In this document: positions 17,912 through 28,050 of the stretch, in pieces
How the letters are laid out: each line of letters opens with the position of its first letter
Numbering within the stretch: position 1 is the stretch's first letter
Origin: an uncultured Actinomycetes bacterium
GTDB taxonomy: Bacteria; Actinomycetota; Actinomycetes; S36-B12
DNA: 49,666 bases
Assembly: GCA_903832025.1 (NCBI GenBank)
Contig: CAIKZY010000033.1
Location: 1-49,666, forward strand
Reading direction: 5' to 3'
Translations under genes and position numbers: made by a program
The notes under the pieces: generated by a model
Told to the model about the DNA's origin: nothing
Databases searched by the model: none
What the model saw: the letters and a program-made list of their open reading frames with translations, nothing else

Positions 17912-19375
17912 ATGTCCCTGATCACCGTCGCCGGAGTGAGCGTCGACACCCGCCACTGGATCGGTGGTCAACGTGTGTCCTCGTCGTCAACGTTTGAATC
18001 CGTCAGTCCGGTCGACGGCACCGTGCTCGGCGCGGTGGCACGAGGGGGCAAGGACGAGGCTGATGCCGCCGTGGCCGCAGCCAAGGCGGCGTTCACCCAA
18101 TGGTCTCGCATGGGCGCCCAGGCCCGTGCAGAGATCCTGTTCCGACTGGCCGACCTGGTCGAGGAGCACGTGGAGCCACTGGCACAGCTGGAAACGATGG
18201 ACAACGGCTCACTGCTGCGCAGCCACCGACGCGGAGTCATGCCTCGGGTCGCGATGAACATTCGTTTCTTCGCCGAGTACGCCGCGACCTCGTTGCACCA
18301 TCCGGAGTTCCAGACCCGCGGGCACACCAACCATGTGAGCTGGGATCCCTCGGGAGTGGCAGTGATCATCACCCCGTGGAATGCCCCGCTGATGCTGGCC
18401 ACCTGGCGCATCGGCCCGGCACTGGCATCAGGGGACACCGTGGTGGCCAAGCCGCCGGAGTGGGCACCGTTGACAGCGTCGTACTTCGCCGACCTCACCC
18501 ATCAAGCCGGCCTGCCCGCCGGGGTGTTCAATGTCGTGCAAGGCCTGGGAACCGAGGCGGGAGCGGCCCTGACCGCGAACCGGGACGTCTCGCGCATCTG
18601 CTTCACCGGATCGGTGCCGACGGCCAAAGTGATCGCGCACGCCGCCGCCGACAACCTCATCCCGTGCTCATTCGAGCTCGGCGGAAAGAGTCCGACCGTC
18701 ATCTTCGATGATGCCGATCTTGACCTGGCGGTTGACCTGGCCATCGAGCAGTACGACAACGCCGGGCAGGTATGCCTGGCCGGGACGCGACTGCTGGTGC
18801 AGGACACCATCGCCGAGGCCTTCACCGAGCGCTTCGTGGAGCGGGCACGAACGATCCGGCAAGGCGATCCCCGTGATGAGGACACGCAGATCGGTCCGAA
18901 TATTCACCTGGCGCACGTGGAGCGGGTGCGCGGATTCATCGATCGCGCGCAGGCCGACGGTGCCACGGTGGTCTATGGGGGCCAGGTCAATGCCGAGCTC
19001 GGGCCGCACTACCTGCAACCGACCTTGATCCGCGATGCCGCACCGGGCAGTGAAATCCTGACGCAGGAGGTGTTCGGCCCGGTGCTGACCATGCAGACAT
19101 TCAGCACCGAGGAGCAGGTCCTGGAACTGGCCAACGGCACCGAATTCGGCCTGGCGGCATGCGTCGTGACCGGTGACCGCAGCAGGGCCGAGCGATTCTG
19201 CGAGCACCTGGTGGCCGGCACGATCTGGGTGAACTGCTTCTTCGTCCGCGACCTGTCCGCGCCGTTTGGCGGTTCGAAGAAGTCCGGCATCGGCCGCGAG
19301 GGCGGACTGTGGTCCTTCGACTTCTATGCCGACGTGAAGAACACCGTCTATGCGCCCACCGGCTGGAAGGCCTAG
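17912..19375 (+). CDS. Aldehyde dehydrogenase (HpaE/betaine-aldehyde-DH-like)
   Basis: FELGGKSPTVIFDDADLDLAVD, NAGQVCLAGTRLLVQ, FGGSKKSGIGREGG. Confidence 0.93.
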   Translation: MSLITVAGVSVDTRHWIGGQRVSSSSTFESVSPVDGTVLGAVARGGKDEADAAVAAAKAAFTQWSRMGAQARAEILFRLADLVEEHVEPLAQLETMDNGSLLRSHRRGVMPRVAMNIRFFAEYAATSLHHPEFQTRGHTNHVSWDPSGVAVIITPWNAPLMLATWRIGPALASGDTVVAKPPEWAPLTASYFADLTHQAGLPAGVFNVVQGLGTEAGAALTANRDVSRICFTGSVPTAKVIAHAAADNLIPCSFELGGKSPTVIFDDADLDLAVDLAIEQYDNAGQVCLAGTRLLVQDTIAEAFTERFVERARTIRQGDPRDEDTQIGPNIHLAHVERVRGFIDRAQADGATVVYGGQVNAELGPHYLQPTLIRDAAPGSEILTQEVFGPVLTMQTFSTEEQVLELANGTEFGLAACVVTGDRSRAERFCEHLVAGTIWVNCFFVRDLSAPFGGSKKSGIGREGGLWSFDFYADVKNTVYAPTGWKA

Positions 19376-19377
19376 CC

Positions 19378-20277
19378 ATGGGTGAGGTTGTCGCGGCAGG
19401 ACTGCTGTCCCACGTCCCCACGATCATGCTGCCCAAGGCCACGCGCCTGGAGCTCAATGCGGGCAAGGAGATTTCCCTGGTCCCCGCCCTGGAGCAGCTG
19501 CGGGCGGATGTGTTCGACACCTACGACTACGACACGGTGCTGCTGATCGACTCGCACTGGTTCACCACCGTTGAATTCGTCATCACCGCCCAGGATCGTC
19601 GCTCGGGCCTGTTCACTGCCGAGGAGCTGCCGCGCGGCATGTGCCGCATTCCGTACGACTGGCGAGGTGACCCGGAACTTGCCCATGCCATCGCCGAGCA
19701 GGGACAGCCGCATGGCACCTGGATCACGGCCAATGATGACCACTACCTGCCGCTGTACTACCCATCGGTGAACCTGTGGAGCTACCTGGGCAAGGGCAAC
19801 GATGACAAGGCCTGGATGTCGATGAGCGTGTGCCAGACCGGTGACACCGAGGACTTCCTGCGCGTGGGCCGCGCGATCGGCGCCGCGATCACCGCCAGTG
19901 AGCGCAAGGTGATCATCATCGCGACCGGCTCGATGTCCCATACCTTCTACCCGCTGCGCGAGCTGCGCAAGCACGAGGCCAGCGATCCGTCCCATATCTT
20001 CAGCCCCCAGGCACGCGAGGCCGACCTGCAGCGACTGCAATGGTTTGCGCTGGGCCGCCATGATCTGGTGCTGGACACCATGGGTGAGTTCATGCAGTAC
20101 CGCCCGGAGGGCAAGTTCGCGCACTACCTGATGATGGCGGCGGCCCTGGGTGAGGCAGACTTCTGCGCACCGGGCGTGCAGCTCTCCGATTACGAGAATT
20201 CCATCGGCACGTCCCAGGTCCATGTGTGGTTCGACCGGCCGGCCACTGGCTGGACACGAAAGGAAGCAGCGGTATGA
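19378..20277 (+). CDS. Class III (LigB-type) extradiol ring-cleavage dioxygenase, HpaD-like
   Basis: GLLSHVPTIMLP, LLIDSHWFTTVEFVI, IIIATGSMSHTFYPLRE; upstream ALDH and downstream FAH gene order. Confidence 0.82.
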   Translation: MGEVVAAGLLSHVPTIMLPKATRLELNAGKEISLVPALEQLRADVFDTYDYDTVLLIDSHWFTTVEFVITAQDRRSGLFTAEELPRGMCRIPYDWRGDPELAHAIAEQGQPHGTWITANDDHYLPLYYPSVNLWSYLGKGNDDKAWMSMSVCQTGDTEDFLRVGRAIGAAITASERKVIIIATGSMSHTFYPLRELRKHEASDPSHIFSPQAREADLQRLQWFALGRHDLVLDTMGEFMQYRPEGKFAHYLMMAAALGEADFCAPGVQLSDYENSIGTSQVHVWFDRPATGWTRKEAAV

Positions 20278-21152
20278 GTGAGTTCCGACGGATCCTGCTC
20301 GGCGGAGCACCGGTGCTCACCGAACGCCACGGTGATGAACTGGTTGCCGGTGATGGCCGTACGGTGGACATCAACCAGGCCATCCACCTGGCACCGGTGG
20401 AGCCAACCAAGATCATCTGCGTGCACCTGAACTATGACTCGCGCACCCGGGAATTCATGACCAAGCTGCCACCGGCGCCGACGTACTTTCATAAGCCCAT
20501 CACCGCGCTGAACTCGCACATGGGTGAGGTGGTACGCCCCCAAGGGTGCAAGTGGCTGAATTACGAAGGCGAGATCGTCATCGTGATCGGTCGGACCTGC
20601 CGCAATATCTCCCCCGACCAGGCTGCCGACTACATCGCCGGCTACACCGTGGGCAATGACTACGGTCTGCATGACTTCCGTGACACTGATGCCGGCTCCA
20701 TGCTGCGCGTGAAGGGAGCGGACACCCTGGCGCCGATCGGTCCGGGCCTGGTGACCGACTGGGATTTCCGCAACAAGGGCATCCGCACCATCGTCAATGG
20801 CCAGGTCAAGCAGGACTCCACCACCGCTGAGATGGAGTGGGACATGCACTACCTGGTGGCCGATATTGCCCGCACCATCACCTTGGTCCCCGGCGACATC
20901 CTGTTCTCCGGCACCCCGGCCTTCTCCCGGACCGTGTACCCCGGCGACGTGGTGACGGTCGAGGTGGAAGGCCTGGGCGCACTGACCAACACGATCGTGG
21001 AAGGCCCGACGCCCATTCGCGCCGACGTCGGGGCTCAGCCCACCGAGAGCGAAGAGGTCATCTCGACCGCCATGGGCGGGGACTGGGAGTTTCGCGGCAT
21101 CCGTACCCCATCGAAGGATCTGTACCCATCAACGATTGAGGAGAAGTCATGA
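20274..21152 (+). CDS. Fumarylacetoacetate hydrolase family protein (HpaG/HHDD isomerase-like)
   Basis: KIICVHLNYDSRTREF, LNYEGEIVIVIGRTCRNI, GYTVGNDYGLHDFR, GDILFSGTPAFSR. Confidence 0.85.
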   Translation: MSEFRRILLGGAPVLTERHGDELVAGDGRTVDINQAIHLAPVEPTKIICVHLNYDSRTREFMTKLPPAPTYFHKPITALNSHMGEVVRPQGCKWLNYEGEIVIVIGRTCRNISPDQAADYIAGYTVGNDYGLHDFRDTDAGSMLRVKGADTLAPIGPGLVTDWDFRNKGIRTIVNGQVKQDSTTAEMEWDMHYLVADIARTITLVPGDILFSGTPAFSRTVYPGDVVTVEVEGLGALTNTIVEGPTPIRADVGAQPTESEEVISTAMGGDWEFRGIRTPSKDLYPSTIEEKS

Positions 21153-21334
21153 AGGTCACCGTTGACATGGACAAGTGCCAGCACTACGGACAGTGCTGCT
21201 TCGAGGCACCGGACGTCTTCGAACTCGATGCGGACGGCAAGTTGCAGTACGTGGCCGACGTCGCCGAGGAGCGACGCGCCGATGTGGAAAGCGCCGCTGA
21301 CGTCTGCCCCATGCAGGCAATCGTCGTCGAGTAG
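21149..21334 (+). CDS. Single-cluster ferredoxin
   Basis: MDKCQHYGQCCFEAPDVFELD...ADVCPMQAIVV, typical of P450-partner ferredoxins. Confidence 0.9.
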   Translation: MKVTVDMDKCQHYGQCCFEAPDVFELDADGKLQYVADVAEERRADVESAADVCPMQAIVVE

Positions 21335-21337
21335 TCG

Positions 21338-22516
21338 ATGACCGGCATCGTCATCGTCGGCGCCGGCCTCGGCGGCCTGCGCACCGCGGAGTCTGCTCGT
21401 GCAGCGGGCTACCAGGGACCGATCACCATCGTTGGCGAGGAATCCCATCTGCCGTACAACCGTCCACCCCTGTCCAAGGAAGCACTGTCCACCGGTGTGG
21501 CAGTGGACGACCTGCATTTTCGGCGCAAGCCATCAGTCGACGATGTCACCTGGCATCTGGGTGCACCGGCAATCGGCAGTGACCTGGTCGCACGGACGGT
21601 GACCCTGGCCGATGGAACCGTGCTTTCCTTCCAGGCCTTGGTCGCGGCCACCGGCATCCGCCCGCGCCGACTGCCGATCGATGGTCCTCAGGCCGGATGC
21701 ATCGTGCTGCGCACCGCAGATGATGCCCTGCAGTTGCGTGAGCGACTGATTCCCGGTGCGCAGGTGGTCATCCTGGGGGCAGGATTCATCGGCTGCGAGG
21801 TTGCCGCCACGGCGATCAAGCTCGGCTGCACCGTGCATGTGGTGGCCATCGATACCGAGCCGATGATCCGGCCACTGGGAGCTGAGCTCGGCTCGGCCAT
21901 GCGGGTGCGGCATGAGCACCACGGCGTGCACTTTCACCTCGGCCGCTTCGTGACCGGCTTCGTCGGCGATGAGCAGATCACCCGAGTGACCGTGGATGAC
22001 GGAACCGAACTGGCCGCAGACGTGGTCGTGGAGGCCGTGGGGTCGGTGGCCAACGTGGAGTGGCTGGCCGGGAACGGACTGGACCTGTCCGACGGGCTGC
22101 TGGTCGACGACGCCATGGCGGTCATCGATGCACCATGCCCGATGTTTGCCGTTGGCGATATCGCCCGCCATCCCAACGCCTGGTTCCCCGGCCCGGCCAG
22201 GCGCATCGAGCACTGGAATATGCCAACCGAGACCGGCAAGCGGGCCGGGCAATCACTGGCGGCGGTGCTGTCCGGTGCGCCGATGGACACCGCCGCATTT
22301 GCTGCCATGCCGTCCTTCTGGTCCGACCAGTACAGCCACAAGCTGCAGTCATTCGGCATGCCGGGCCTGGCTGACCACATCACCGTTGTCGCCGGATCAC
22401 CGGACGGCCCGTGTATCGCTGAGTACCGCCGTGACGGGCAGCTCGTCGGGGTGGTCGGCATCGACATGACGGCCGAACTGGCTCCCTATCGCAAGCAGCT
22501 CATGGGTCAGCAGTAA
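21338..22516 (+). CDS. FAD-dependent ferredoxin reductase
   Basis: GIVIVGAGLGGLRTAESAR, LPYNRPPLSKE, VVILGAGFIGCEVAA, FAVGDIA. Confidence 0.92.
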   Translation: MTGIVIVGAGLGGLRTAESARAAGYQGPITIVGEESHLPYNRPPLSKEALSTGVAVDDLHFRRKPSVDDVTWHLGAPAIGSDLVARTVTLADGTVLSFQALVAATGIRPRRLPIDGPQAGCIVLRTADDALQLRERLIPGAQVVILGAGFIGCEVAATAIKLGCTVHVVAIDTEPMIRPLGAELGSAMRVRHEHHGVHFHLGRFVTGFVGDEQITRVTVDDGTELAADVVVEAVGSVANVEWLAGNGLDLSDGLLVDDAMAVIDAPCPMFAVGDIARHPNAWFPGPARRIEHWNMPTETGKRAGQSLAAVLSGAPMDTAAFAAMPSFWSDQYSHKLQSFGMPGLADHITVVAGSPDGPCIAEYRRDGQLVGVVGIDMTAELAPYRKQLMGQQ

Positions 22517-22535
22517 CAGGGGTTATCCTCGTGCA

Positions 22536-24071
22536 ATGGCCGACGACCAAGCGTCAGGACTGCGCTTTCCGGCCGGCTCAGACGGCCACCGCAGTACCAG
22601 TGCCACCGGCCGGGCGCTGTTCGCCGATGCCGCGCGTGCGGTCAACGCCGACCTCGCCTCGGCGATCGAGCACACCAGCACCTGGCGCACCGGGTATATC
22701 CCCGCGCTGAGGGATGTGGTGATCGCCGAATCGGCGTCACCGAGTGCGGCATACGCTGTCGCTGAGGCGGGACTGGCATCTGCCCATCGGCGCTTTCGCG
22801 CGCGCAGCAACAATGACGACATCTCGGTCCACCTGTGGATGGGACAGCGGGGCGAGTCCGTGGGCTCAGTGGACGTGATCGGCCGGGAAGCACCTGCGGA
22901 AGGCCTGTCGGTGCCCTACGCCGGTCGGCTGCTGCAGGGGGATCACCTCCGGCGACAGGTCGATGCCTGGGTGGACCGCGGAATCGCGGAGCCGGGATTC
23001 GCCGAAGCGATCCATACCGTGATCGACAACCCCGACTGGCTGCAGTTGCACGGTCAGACGTTTGCCATCCTGGGTGCCGGCGCCGAGATGGCACCCACGC
23101 GCGCACTACTGCGCTGGGGTGCCACCGTCCAGGCAATAGACCTTGCTCGTCCGGCACCATGGCTGTCGTTGATCGAAGCGACCCGGGCAAGTGCCGGCCG
23201 GTTGCGCATTCCGATCGTGGCCGGTCCCGATGGACAGTTCCCATTCACCGTCGAGGGCGTGGTGCATCCGCAGGACGACGACATCATTGCCGGGGCGGCG
23301 GGGCTGAACCTGCTGACGCAGGCACCGGCGGCAGCACGATGGCTGTCTGCCATCGATGAACCCTTCGTGCTGGGCACCTACGCCTACGCCGACGGTGCAG
23401 CGCATGCATTGCTGTCCATGGCCGCAGACGCCATCATCAGCGCAATCCACGACCACGGCAAGGATCCCGCACTGGCGTTCCTGGCCACCCCGACCGATGT
23501 CTTCATGGTGCCCATTGAGGTGGTGGCGATGGCCCAGCACGCATGGGACACACGCGGCCTGGCCGGGCTAGTCCAGCGGCCACTGCGGCTGCTCGGCCAA
23601 TTCACTCCCAACTATCCCGATGTGTATCTGACTCCAGCAGACCGCGCGGTCGGATTCAACGACAGTCTGGTCTCCCAGCAAGGGCCCAATTACGCACTGG
23701 CCAAGCGCCTGCAACGCTGGCGGGCAGTGCACTCACGCGCACGTGGATCGGTGGTATCGATGAACCTGGCACCGGCAACGCGCACCACATCCGTGGTCCG
23801 CAATCGAGCCCTTGCCGCTGCGTATGCCGGCGCCGGCCGATTCGGTGTGGAGGTATTCGATCCGGACACCAGTTCGACCCTGATGACCGCCATGCTGATT
23901 CATGATCTTCGCAATCCTGAGTCCGTGGCCCAGCCCGGCACCGCATTGGACTCCCCGCTGGATCAGTTCAGTGCCTGCGCGCTGCACGGTGGGCTGTGGC
24001 GGTCGGCGTACGCACCACGATCGGTGATGACGATTGCCGCATTGACCGGCATGCTGGACCGGGGATCATGA
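22536..24071 (+). CDS. Hypothetical protein with Rossmann-like segment
   Basis: Long ORF adjacent to the reductase; FAILGAGAEMAPTRALLRWGATVQAIDL resembles a dinucleotide-binding turn; otherwise no family recognised. Confidence 0.75.
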   Translation: MADDQASGLRFPAGSDGHRSTSATGRALFADAARAVNADLASAIEHTSTWRTGYIPALRDVVIAESASPSAAYAVAEAGLASAHRRFRARSNNDDISVHLWMGQRGESVGSVDVIGREAPAEGLSVPYAGRLLQGDHLRRQVDAWVDRGIAEPGFAEAIHTVIDNPDWLQLHGQTFAILGAGAEMAPTRALLRWGATVQAIDLARPAPWLSLIEATRASAGRLRIPIVAGPDGQFPFTVEGVVHPQDDDIIAGAAGLNLLTQAPAAARWLSAIDEPFVLGTYAYADGAAHALLSMAADAIISAIHDHGKDPALAFLATPTDVFMVPIEVVAMAQHAWDTRGLAGLVQRPLRLLGQFTPNYPDVYLTPADRAVGFNDSLVSQQGPNYALAKRLQRWRAVHSRARGSVVSMNLAPATRTTSVVRNRALAAAYAGAGRFGVEVFDPDTSSTLMTAMLIHDLRNPESVAQPGTALDSPLDQFSACALHGGLWRSAYAPRSVMTIAALTGMLDRGS

Positions 24072-24880
24072 TCAGCACGTCCAATCACCCGGCCATCTTC
24101 GGCAGGCTGCGCACCGGTCGCGTGCTTCCTCCACGCACGGGTCGCATGACTGGTCGGCTCATTGGCATGATGCCCGGCTTGCTCGCCGGCTTGCTTGCCG
24201 GCTTGCTCGCTGTGACGGTGGCCACGGCGCCCGCGCACGCCGATACCGCAAACGCCGGCAGCGGGAATCTGAGCGATCTGCATCTGACGACCAATGCTGC
24301 CGGGCCGCAGGTGATGCTGCTGCAGGTTCGGTTGAGTTGGCTCGGGTACCACCTGGATCCCCAAGAGACCGCCGCCATGGTGTACGGGCCATCCACAACG
24401 GCAGCGGTCACGGCCCTGCAGGAAAAATGGCAGCTTCCTGCCACCGGTGACGTCGATGGCACCACGTGGACCACGATCCGCAGCGCGGCCGGTTCCGTGG
24501 GGACGGTACCTGCCGCCTGCGTGCGCGCCACCGCCATCTGCGTGGACATCACTGCCCGTCTGGTGCGCCTAGTCCGCAACGGCCGCATCGTGGCCAGTGG
24601 TGACGCTCGGTTCGGTGCAGCCGCCGACGCAACGGCCGTCGGCGTGTTTTCCGTGCAGTCCAAGGATGCCCGGCACGTGTCTACCGCCTATCACACCCCG
24701 ATGCCGTACTCACTGTTCTTTTATCGTGCACAGGCGATCCACTACTCCCCGATGTTTGCCCGGGATGGCTACAACGGCGCCTCGCATGGCTGCATCAATC
24801 TGCGCGACCGAGCCTTTGCCCAACGCCTGTTCGCCGTCAGTCCGCTGGGCACACCAGTGGTGGTCTATCGGTCAGCGTGA
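24068..24880 (+). CDS. Peptidoglycan-binding / L,D-transpeptidase (YkuD) protein, secreted
   Basis: Signal peptide, PG_binding_1 repeat, YkuD motif HYSPMFARDGYNGASHGCINLRDRAFAQRLF. Confidence 0.88.
   Translation: MISTSNHPAIFGRLRTGRVLPPRTGRMTGRLIGMMPGLLAGLLAGLLAVTVATAPAHADTANAGSGNLSDLHLTTNAAGPQVMLLQVRLSWLGYHLDPQETAAMVYGPSTTAAVTALQEKWQLPATGDVDGTTWTTIRSAAGSVGTVPAACVRATAICVDITARLVRLVRNGRIVASGDARFGAAADATAVGVFSVQSKDARHVSTAYHTPMPYSLFFYRAQAIHYSPMFARDGYNGASHGCINLRDRAFAQRLFAVSPLGTPVVVYRSA
24176..24211 (+). repeat. In-frame 12-bp tandem repeat in signal peptide
   Basis: GGCTTGCTCGCC/GGCTTGCTTGCC/GGCTTGCTCGCT encoding (GLLA)3. Confidence 0.85.
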
Positions 24881-25108
24881 ATGATCACTCGGGCTGGTTG
24901 CCCGTAAGCCCTCAGGCGAACACCGATGACCATTCTCGGGCACTGCATGCTCGGACGGTTCGAGAGATGGCCCTGCTGAATCGGCCCCCCGATCGGGCCT
25001 GCTGCGTCGACGCCAAGCGTCGTGGCTGACACCCAGCGCTCCTAGTTGCCGACGCTGGCGATGAGTCTTCCCGGCCGGTCAACGCCAGATCCCCGGGACA
25101 GACCATGA

Positions 25109-25882
25109 TCAGAGCACGGACTCCAGGAACAGCTGGGTGCGCTCATGCTGGGGGTTGTCCAGCACATCGGCGGGCTTGCCGGATTCCACCACCACGCCGC
25201 CATCCATGAACACCATCCGGTCGGCAACCTCACGTGAGAAGCCGATCTCGTGCGTCACCACGATCATCGTCATGCCGCTGGCCGCCAGGTCCCGCATCAC
25301 GTCCAGCACGTCACCGACCAGTTCAGGATCAAGCGCCGAGGTCGGCTCATCGAAGAGCATCAGCTTGGGCTCCATGGCCAGCGCGCGCGCAATCGCCACG
25401 CGCTGCTGCTGCCCGCCGGACAATTGGGCGGGATAGGCATCGACACGATCGGCAAGGCCCACGCGCTCCAGGAGGGCAACCGCGCGCTCGCGCGCCTGCG
25501 CCTTGGGCACGCCCGAAACACCCTGCGGTGCTTCCACGATGTTGTCTAGTGCCGTCAGGTGCGGGAACAGGTTGAATCGCTGGAAGACCATGCCGATGCC
25601 TCGGCGCTGGCGCGCGATTTCCTTCGGCTTCATCTCATGCAGCTTGTCCCCGCGCTGGGTGTAGCCAATGAGCTCGCCATCGACGGAGATTCGACCACCG
25701 TCGATGGTCTCTAGATGGTTGATGCACCGCAGGAACGTGCTCTTGCCTGATCCCGATGGTCCCAGCAGGCACAGCACCTGTCCGCGGGGCACTTCCAGCG
25801 AGATCGACTTCAACACCTCGTTGCTGCCGAACCACTTGCGCACGCTGCGCGCCTCGACCATGTTCTGCGACGGCTGCGTCAT
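25109..25882 (-). CDS. Polar amino acid ABC transporter ATPase
   Basis: [46 protein letters not shown]. Confidence 0.95.
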   Translation of the reverse strand: MTQPSQNMVEARSVRKWFGSNEVLKSISLEVPRGQVLCLLGPSGSGKSTFLRCINHLETIDGGRISVDGELIGYTQRGDKLHEMKPKEIARQRRGIGMVFQRFNLFPHLTALDNIVEAPQGVSGVPKAQARERAVALLERVGLADRVDAYPAQLSGGQQQRVAIARALAMEPKLMLFDEPTSALDPELVGDVLDVMRDLAASGMTMIVVTHEIGFSREVADRMVFMDGGVVVESGKPADVLDNPQHERTQLFLESVL

Positions 25883-26844
25883 GACAGCGACCCCTTCTGC
25901 AGTTGCGCCACCTCACGTCGACTATTGGATCGACCGCGACCACGAGCGATGGCTGCCTTGAGTTGCTGGAACGGGGTCAACGGCAGTTCGCGTGCAGTGC
26001 CACGGCCGAAGCGGCGCTCGAGGTAGTACTGCGGGATCGACAGGACCGTGGTCATGAACAAATACCAGGCACTGGCCACGATGAGCAGTTCGACCTGGCG
26101 CAGATTCTGGGCCGAGATCTGCGTTGCCGCCGTGTAGAGCTCGGCAACGGCAACCACCGCCAGCAACGATGTGTTCTTCAGCATCGAGATGGTCTCGTTG
26201 CCCATCGGGGGAATGATCACCTTCATCGCCTGCGGCAGCACGATGCGACGCAACGTGTACCCGGGGCCCATGCCCAAGGAGTACGCCGCCTCGCGCTGGC
26301 CATGGTCAATCGACAGCAGGCCGGCCCGAACGATCTCCGCCGCATAAGCCGCCTCGTTCAATGACAGGGCGATCACCCCTCCGACCAGGGCGGGAATCAG
26401 GGTGTTGGTGTCAATGGCAAAGAACTGGATGCTGGTGAACGGAATCCCGGCGGCGATCTGCGAGTACAGCAGGCCCAGGTAGCCCCAGAACACGATCTGC
26501 ACCAGCAGCGGGGTTCCCCGGAAGAACCAGATGTAGCCAAACGACACCGCACGCAAAACGGGGTTGGCGGACATGCGCATGACTGCCAGCACGATGGCCA
26601 AGATCGTGGCAATCACCATCGAGACCACGGTGATGAAGATCGTCAGTCCGACGCCCTTGATGATGCGGGGATCGAACAAGAACTCGGTGATCGAGGAATG
26701 GATGATGTTGGTGTTCGTCCACAACGAGTGAATCAGTGCAGCCAGGACCAGCAGGATTGCCACTGCGGCGATCCACCGACCCGGATGACGAAGAGGGACT
26801 GCCACGACATCATCGGAGTCGTCGAAATCGACTCGATCGGTCAT
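25879..26844 (-). CDS. Polar amino acid ABC transporter permease
   Basis: HisM/GlnP-type: [43 protein letters not shown]. Confidence 0.93.
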   Translation of the reverse strand: MTDRVDFDDSDDVVAVPLRHPGRWIAAVAILLVLAALIHSLWTNTNIIHSSITEFLFDPRIIKGVGLTIFITVVSMVIATILAIVLAVMRMSANPVLRAVSFGYIWFFRGTPLLVQIVFWGYLGLLYSQIAAGIPFTSIQFFAIDTNTLIPALVGGVIALSLNEAAYAAEIVRAGLLSIDHGQREAAYSLGMGPGYTLRRIVLPQAMKVIIPPMGNETISMLKNTSLLAVVAVAELYTAATQISAQNLRQVELLIVASAWYLFMTTVLSIPQYYLERRFGRGTARELPLTPFQQLKAAIARGRGRSNSRREVAQLQKGSLS

Positions 26845-26906
26845 GGCAGTCCCTTCCTCGTGCGGTGACTGAAGTCAGTGTCCCTTCAGCCGTCGTTGGC
26901 GCGTGC

Positions 26907-27881
26907 TTACTTGCCGTTGATCGTTGCCGAGGTCACCGCGTAGGCGCCCAGGTTGTACTTATCCAGCAGCTGCTTGTAGGTGCCGTTCTGGATCAGGTTC
27001 TGCAGCGCACCCTGCAACGCCTTGGTCAGATCGGCGTCCTTCTTCAGCACCCCGATGCCGGTGGGAACCGTGGAGACTCCGGACGGGTTCGCCGGATCGA
27101 TCACGACATCGAAGTACTGGCCATTGCCCGCGGTCTGGGCGCTGTAGGCGGCAGTGGGCGCATCGAGCAGGTCGGCAGCAGCCTTGCCTGCGCGCACGGC
27201 GGTCTGTGCATCGCCGTCGGTGGGAAGCAGCATCAAGGTGATCGTCTGGCCATTGGGGCACTTGGCCGAGGCCGCCTTGATCAGGTCGATCTGCGACACC
27301 GCGCTTTCCTCCGCGACGGTCTTTCCGCACAGGTCGGCCAGGGTCTTGATGTTCTGCGGATTGCCCTTCTTGACCAGCAGGTTGAACCCGCCGTTGAAGT
27401 AGTCGACGAAGTCCAGCACCTTCTCCCGGTCGGGGGTGTCATTCATGCTGGACATGATGATGTCGTGCTTGCCCGACTGCAGCGAGGCGATGATCGTGTC
27501 GAAGCCCTGCTTGTTGAAGGAGAAGGTCACGCCCAGCTGCTGCGCCAGTGCCTGCGACAGGTCGTAGTCGAAGCCGGTGGTGGCGCCGCTGGCAGTGGTG
27601 AACTCCATCGGCGGGTATGGGATGTCGCTGGCGACGTTGACCACGCCCTTTGCCTTCCAGGCGGCCGGCAGCAAGGACGCCGCCGAACCTGCACCGGCAG
27701 ATCCGGCCGCTGCCGGTGAGCCCGAGGCAGCCGGGGCTGATGCAGCAGCCGAGGCGGCAGGTGCCGAAGAGGGTGCAGATGAAGTGCTTGATGAGCCCGA
27801 GGAGCTCGATGAGCAGGCGGCCAGCAGCAGGCCTGCAGCAGCCACGGCGGCCAGTGCGGCGCCGGTACGACGATTAACCAT
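26907..27881 (-). CDS. ABC transporter substrate-binding lipoprotein
   Basis: Lipobox LLLAAC, Ser/Ala-rich linker, SBP_bac_3-like GFDYDLSQALAQQLGV. Confidence 0.9.
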   Translation of the reverse strand: MVNRRTGAALAAVAAAGLLLAACSSSSSGSSSTSSAPSSAPAASAAASAPAASGSPAAAGSAGAGSAASLLPAAWKAKGVVNVASDIPYPPMEFTTASGATTGFDYDLSQALAQQLGVTFSFNKQGFDTIIASLQSGKHDIIMSSMNDTPDREKVLDFVDYFNGGFNLLVKKGNPQNIKTLADLCGKTVAEESAVSQIDLIKAASAKCPNGQTITLMLLPTDGDAQTAVRAGKAAADLLDAPTAAYSAQTAGNGQYFDVVIDPANPSGVSTVPTGIGVLKKDADLTKALQGALQNLIQNGTYKQLLDKYNLGAYAVTSATINGK

Positions 27882-28050
27882 GTATGTCTCCATTTATCGC
27901 GGGGCGTGCCCATGAATACCGAGCGGCTCTGAGCCTATGCGAGGTGCCTTTCCGATGGGTGTTGGATTGCGATTTCGTCCCGTATGTGGCTTTACCCCGG
28001 CTTAATGGCGCATTGACCCACCTCGTAACGCTGCCAGGAACACTGAGACC

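Noticed and set aside
26907-27881. Low-complexity Ser/Ala region of the substrate-binding protein as a novel domain
   Set aside because: Ordinary disordered linker following an actinobacterial lipobox.
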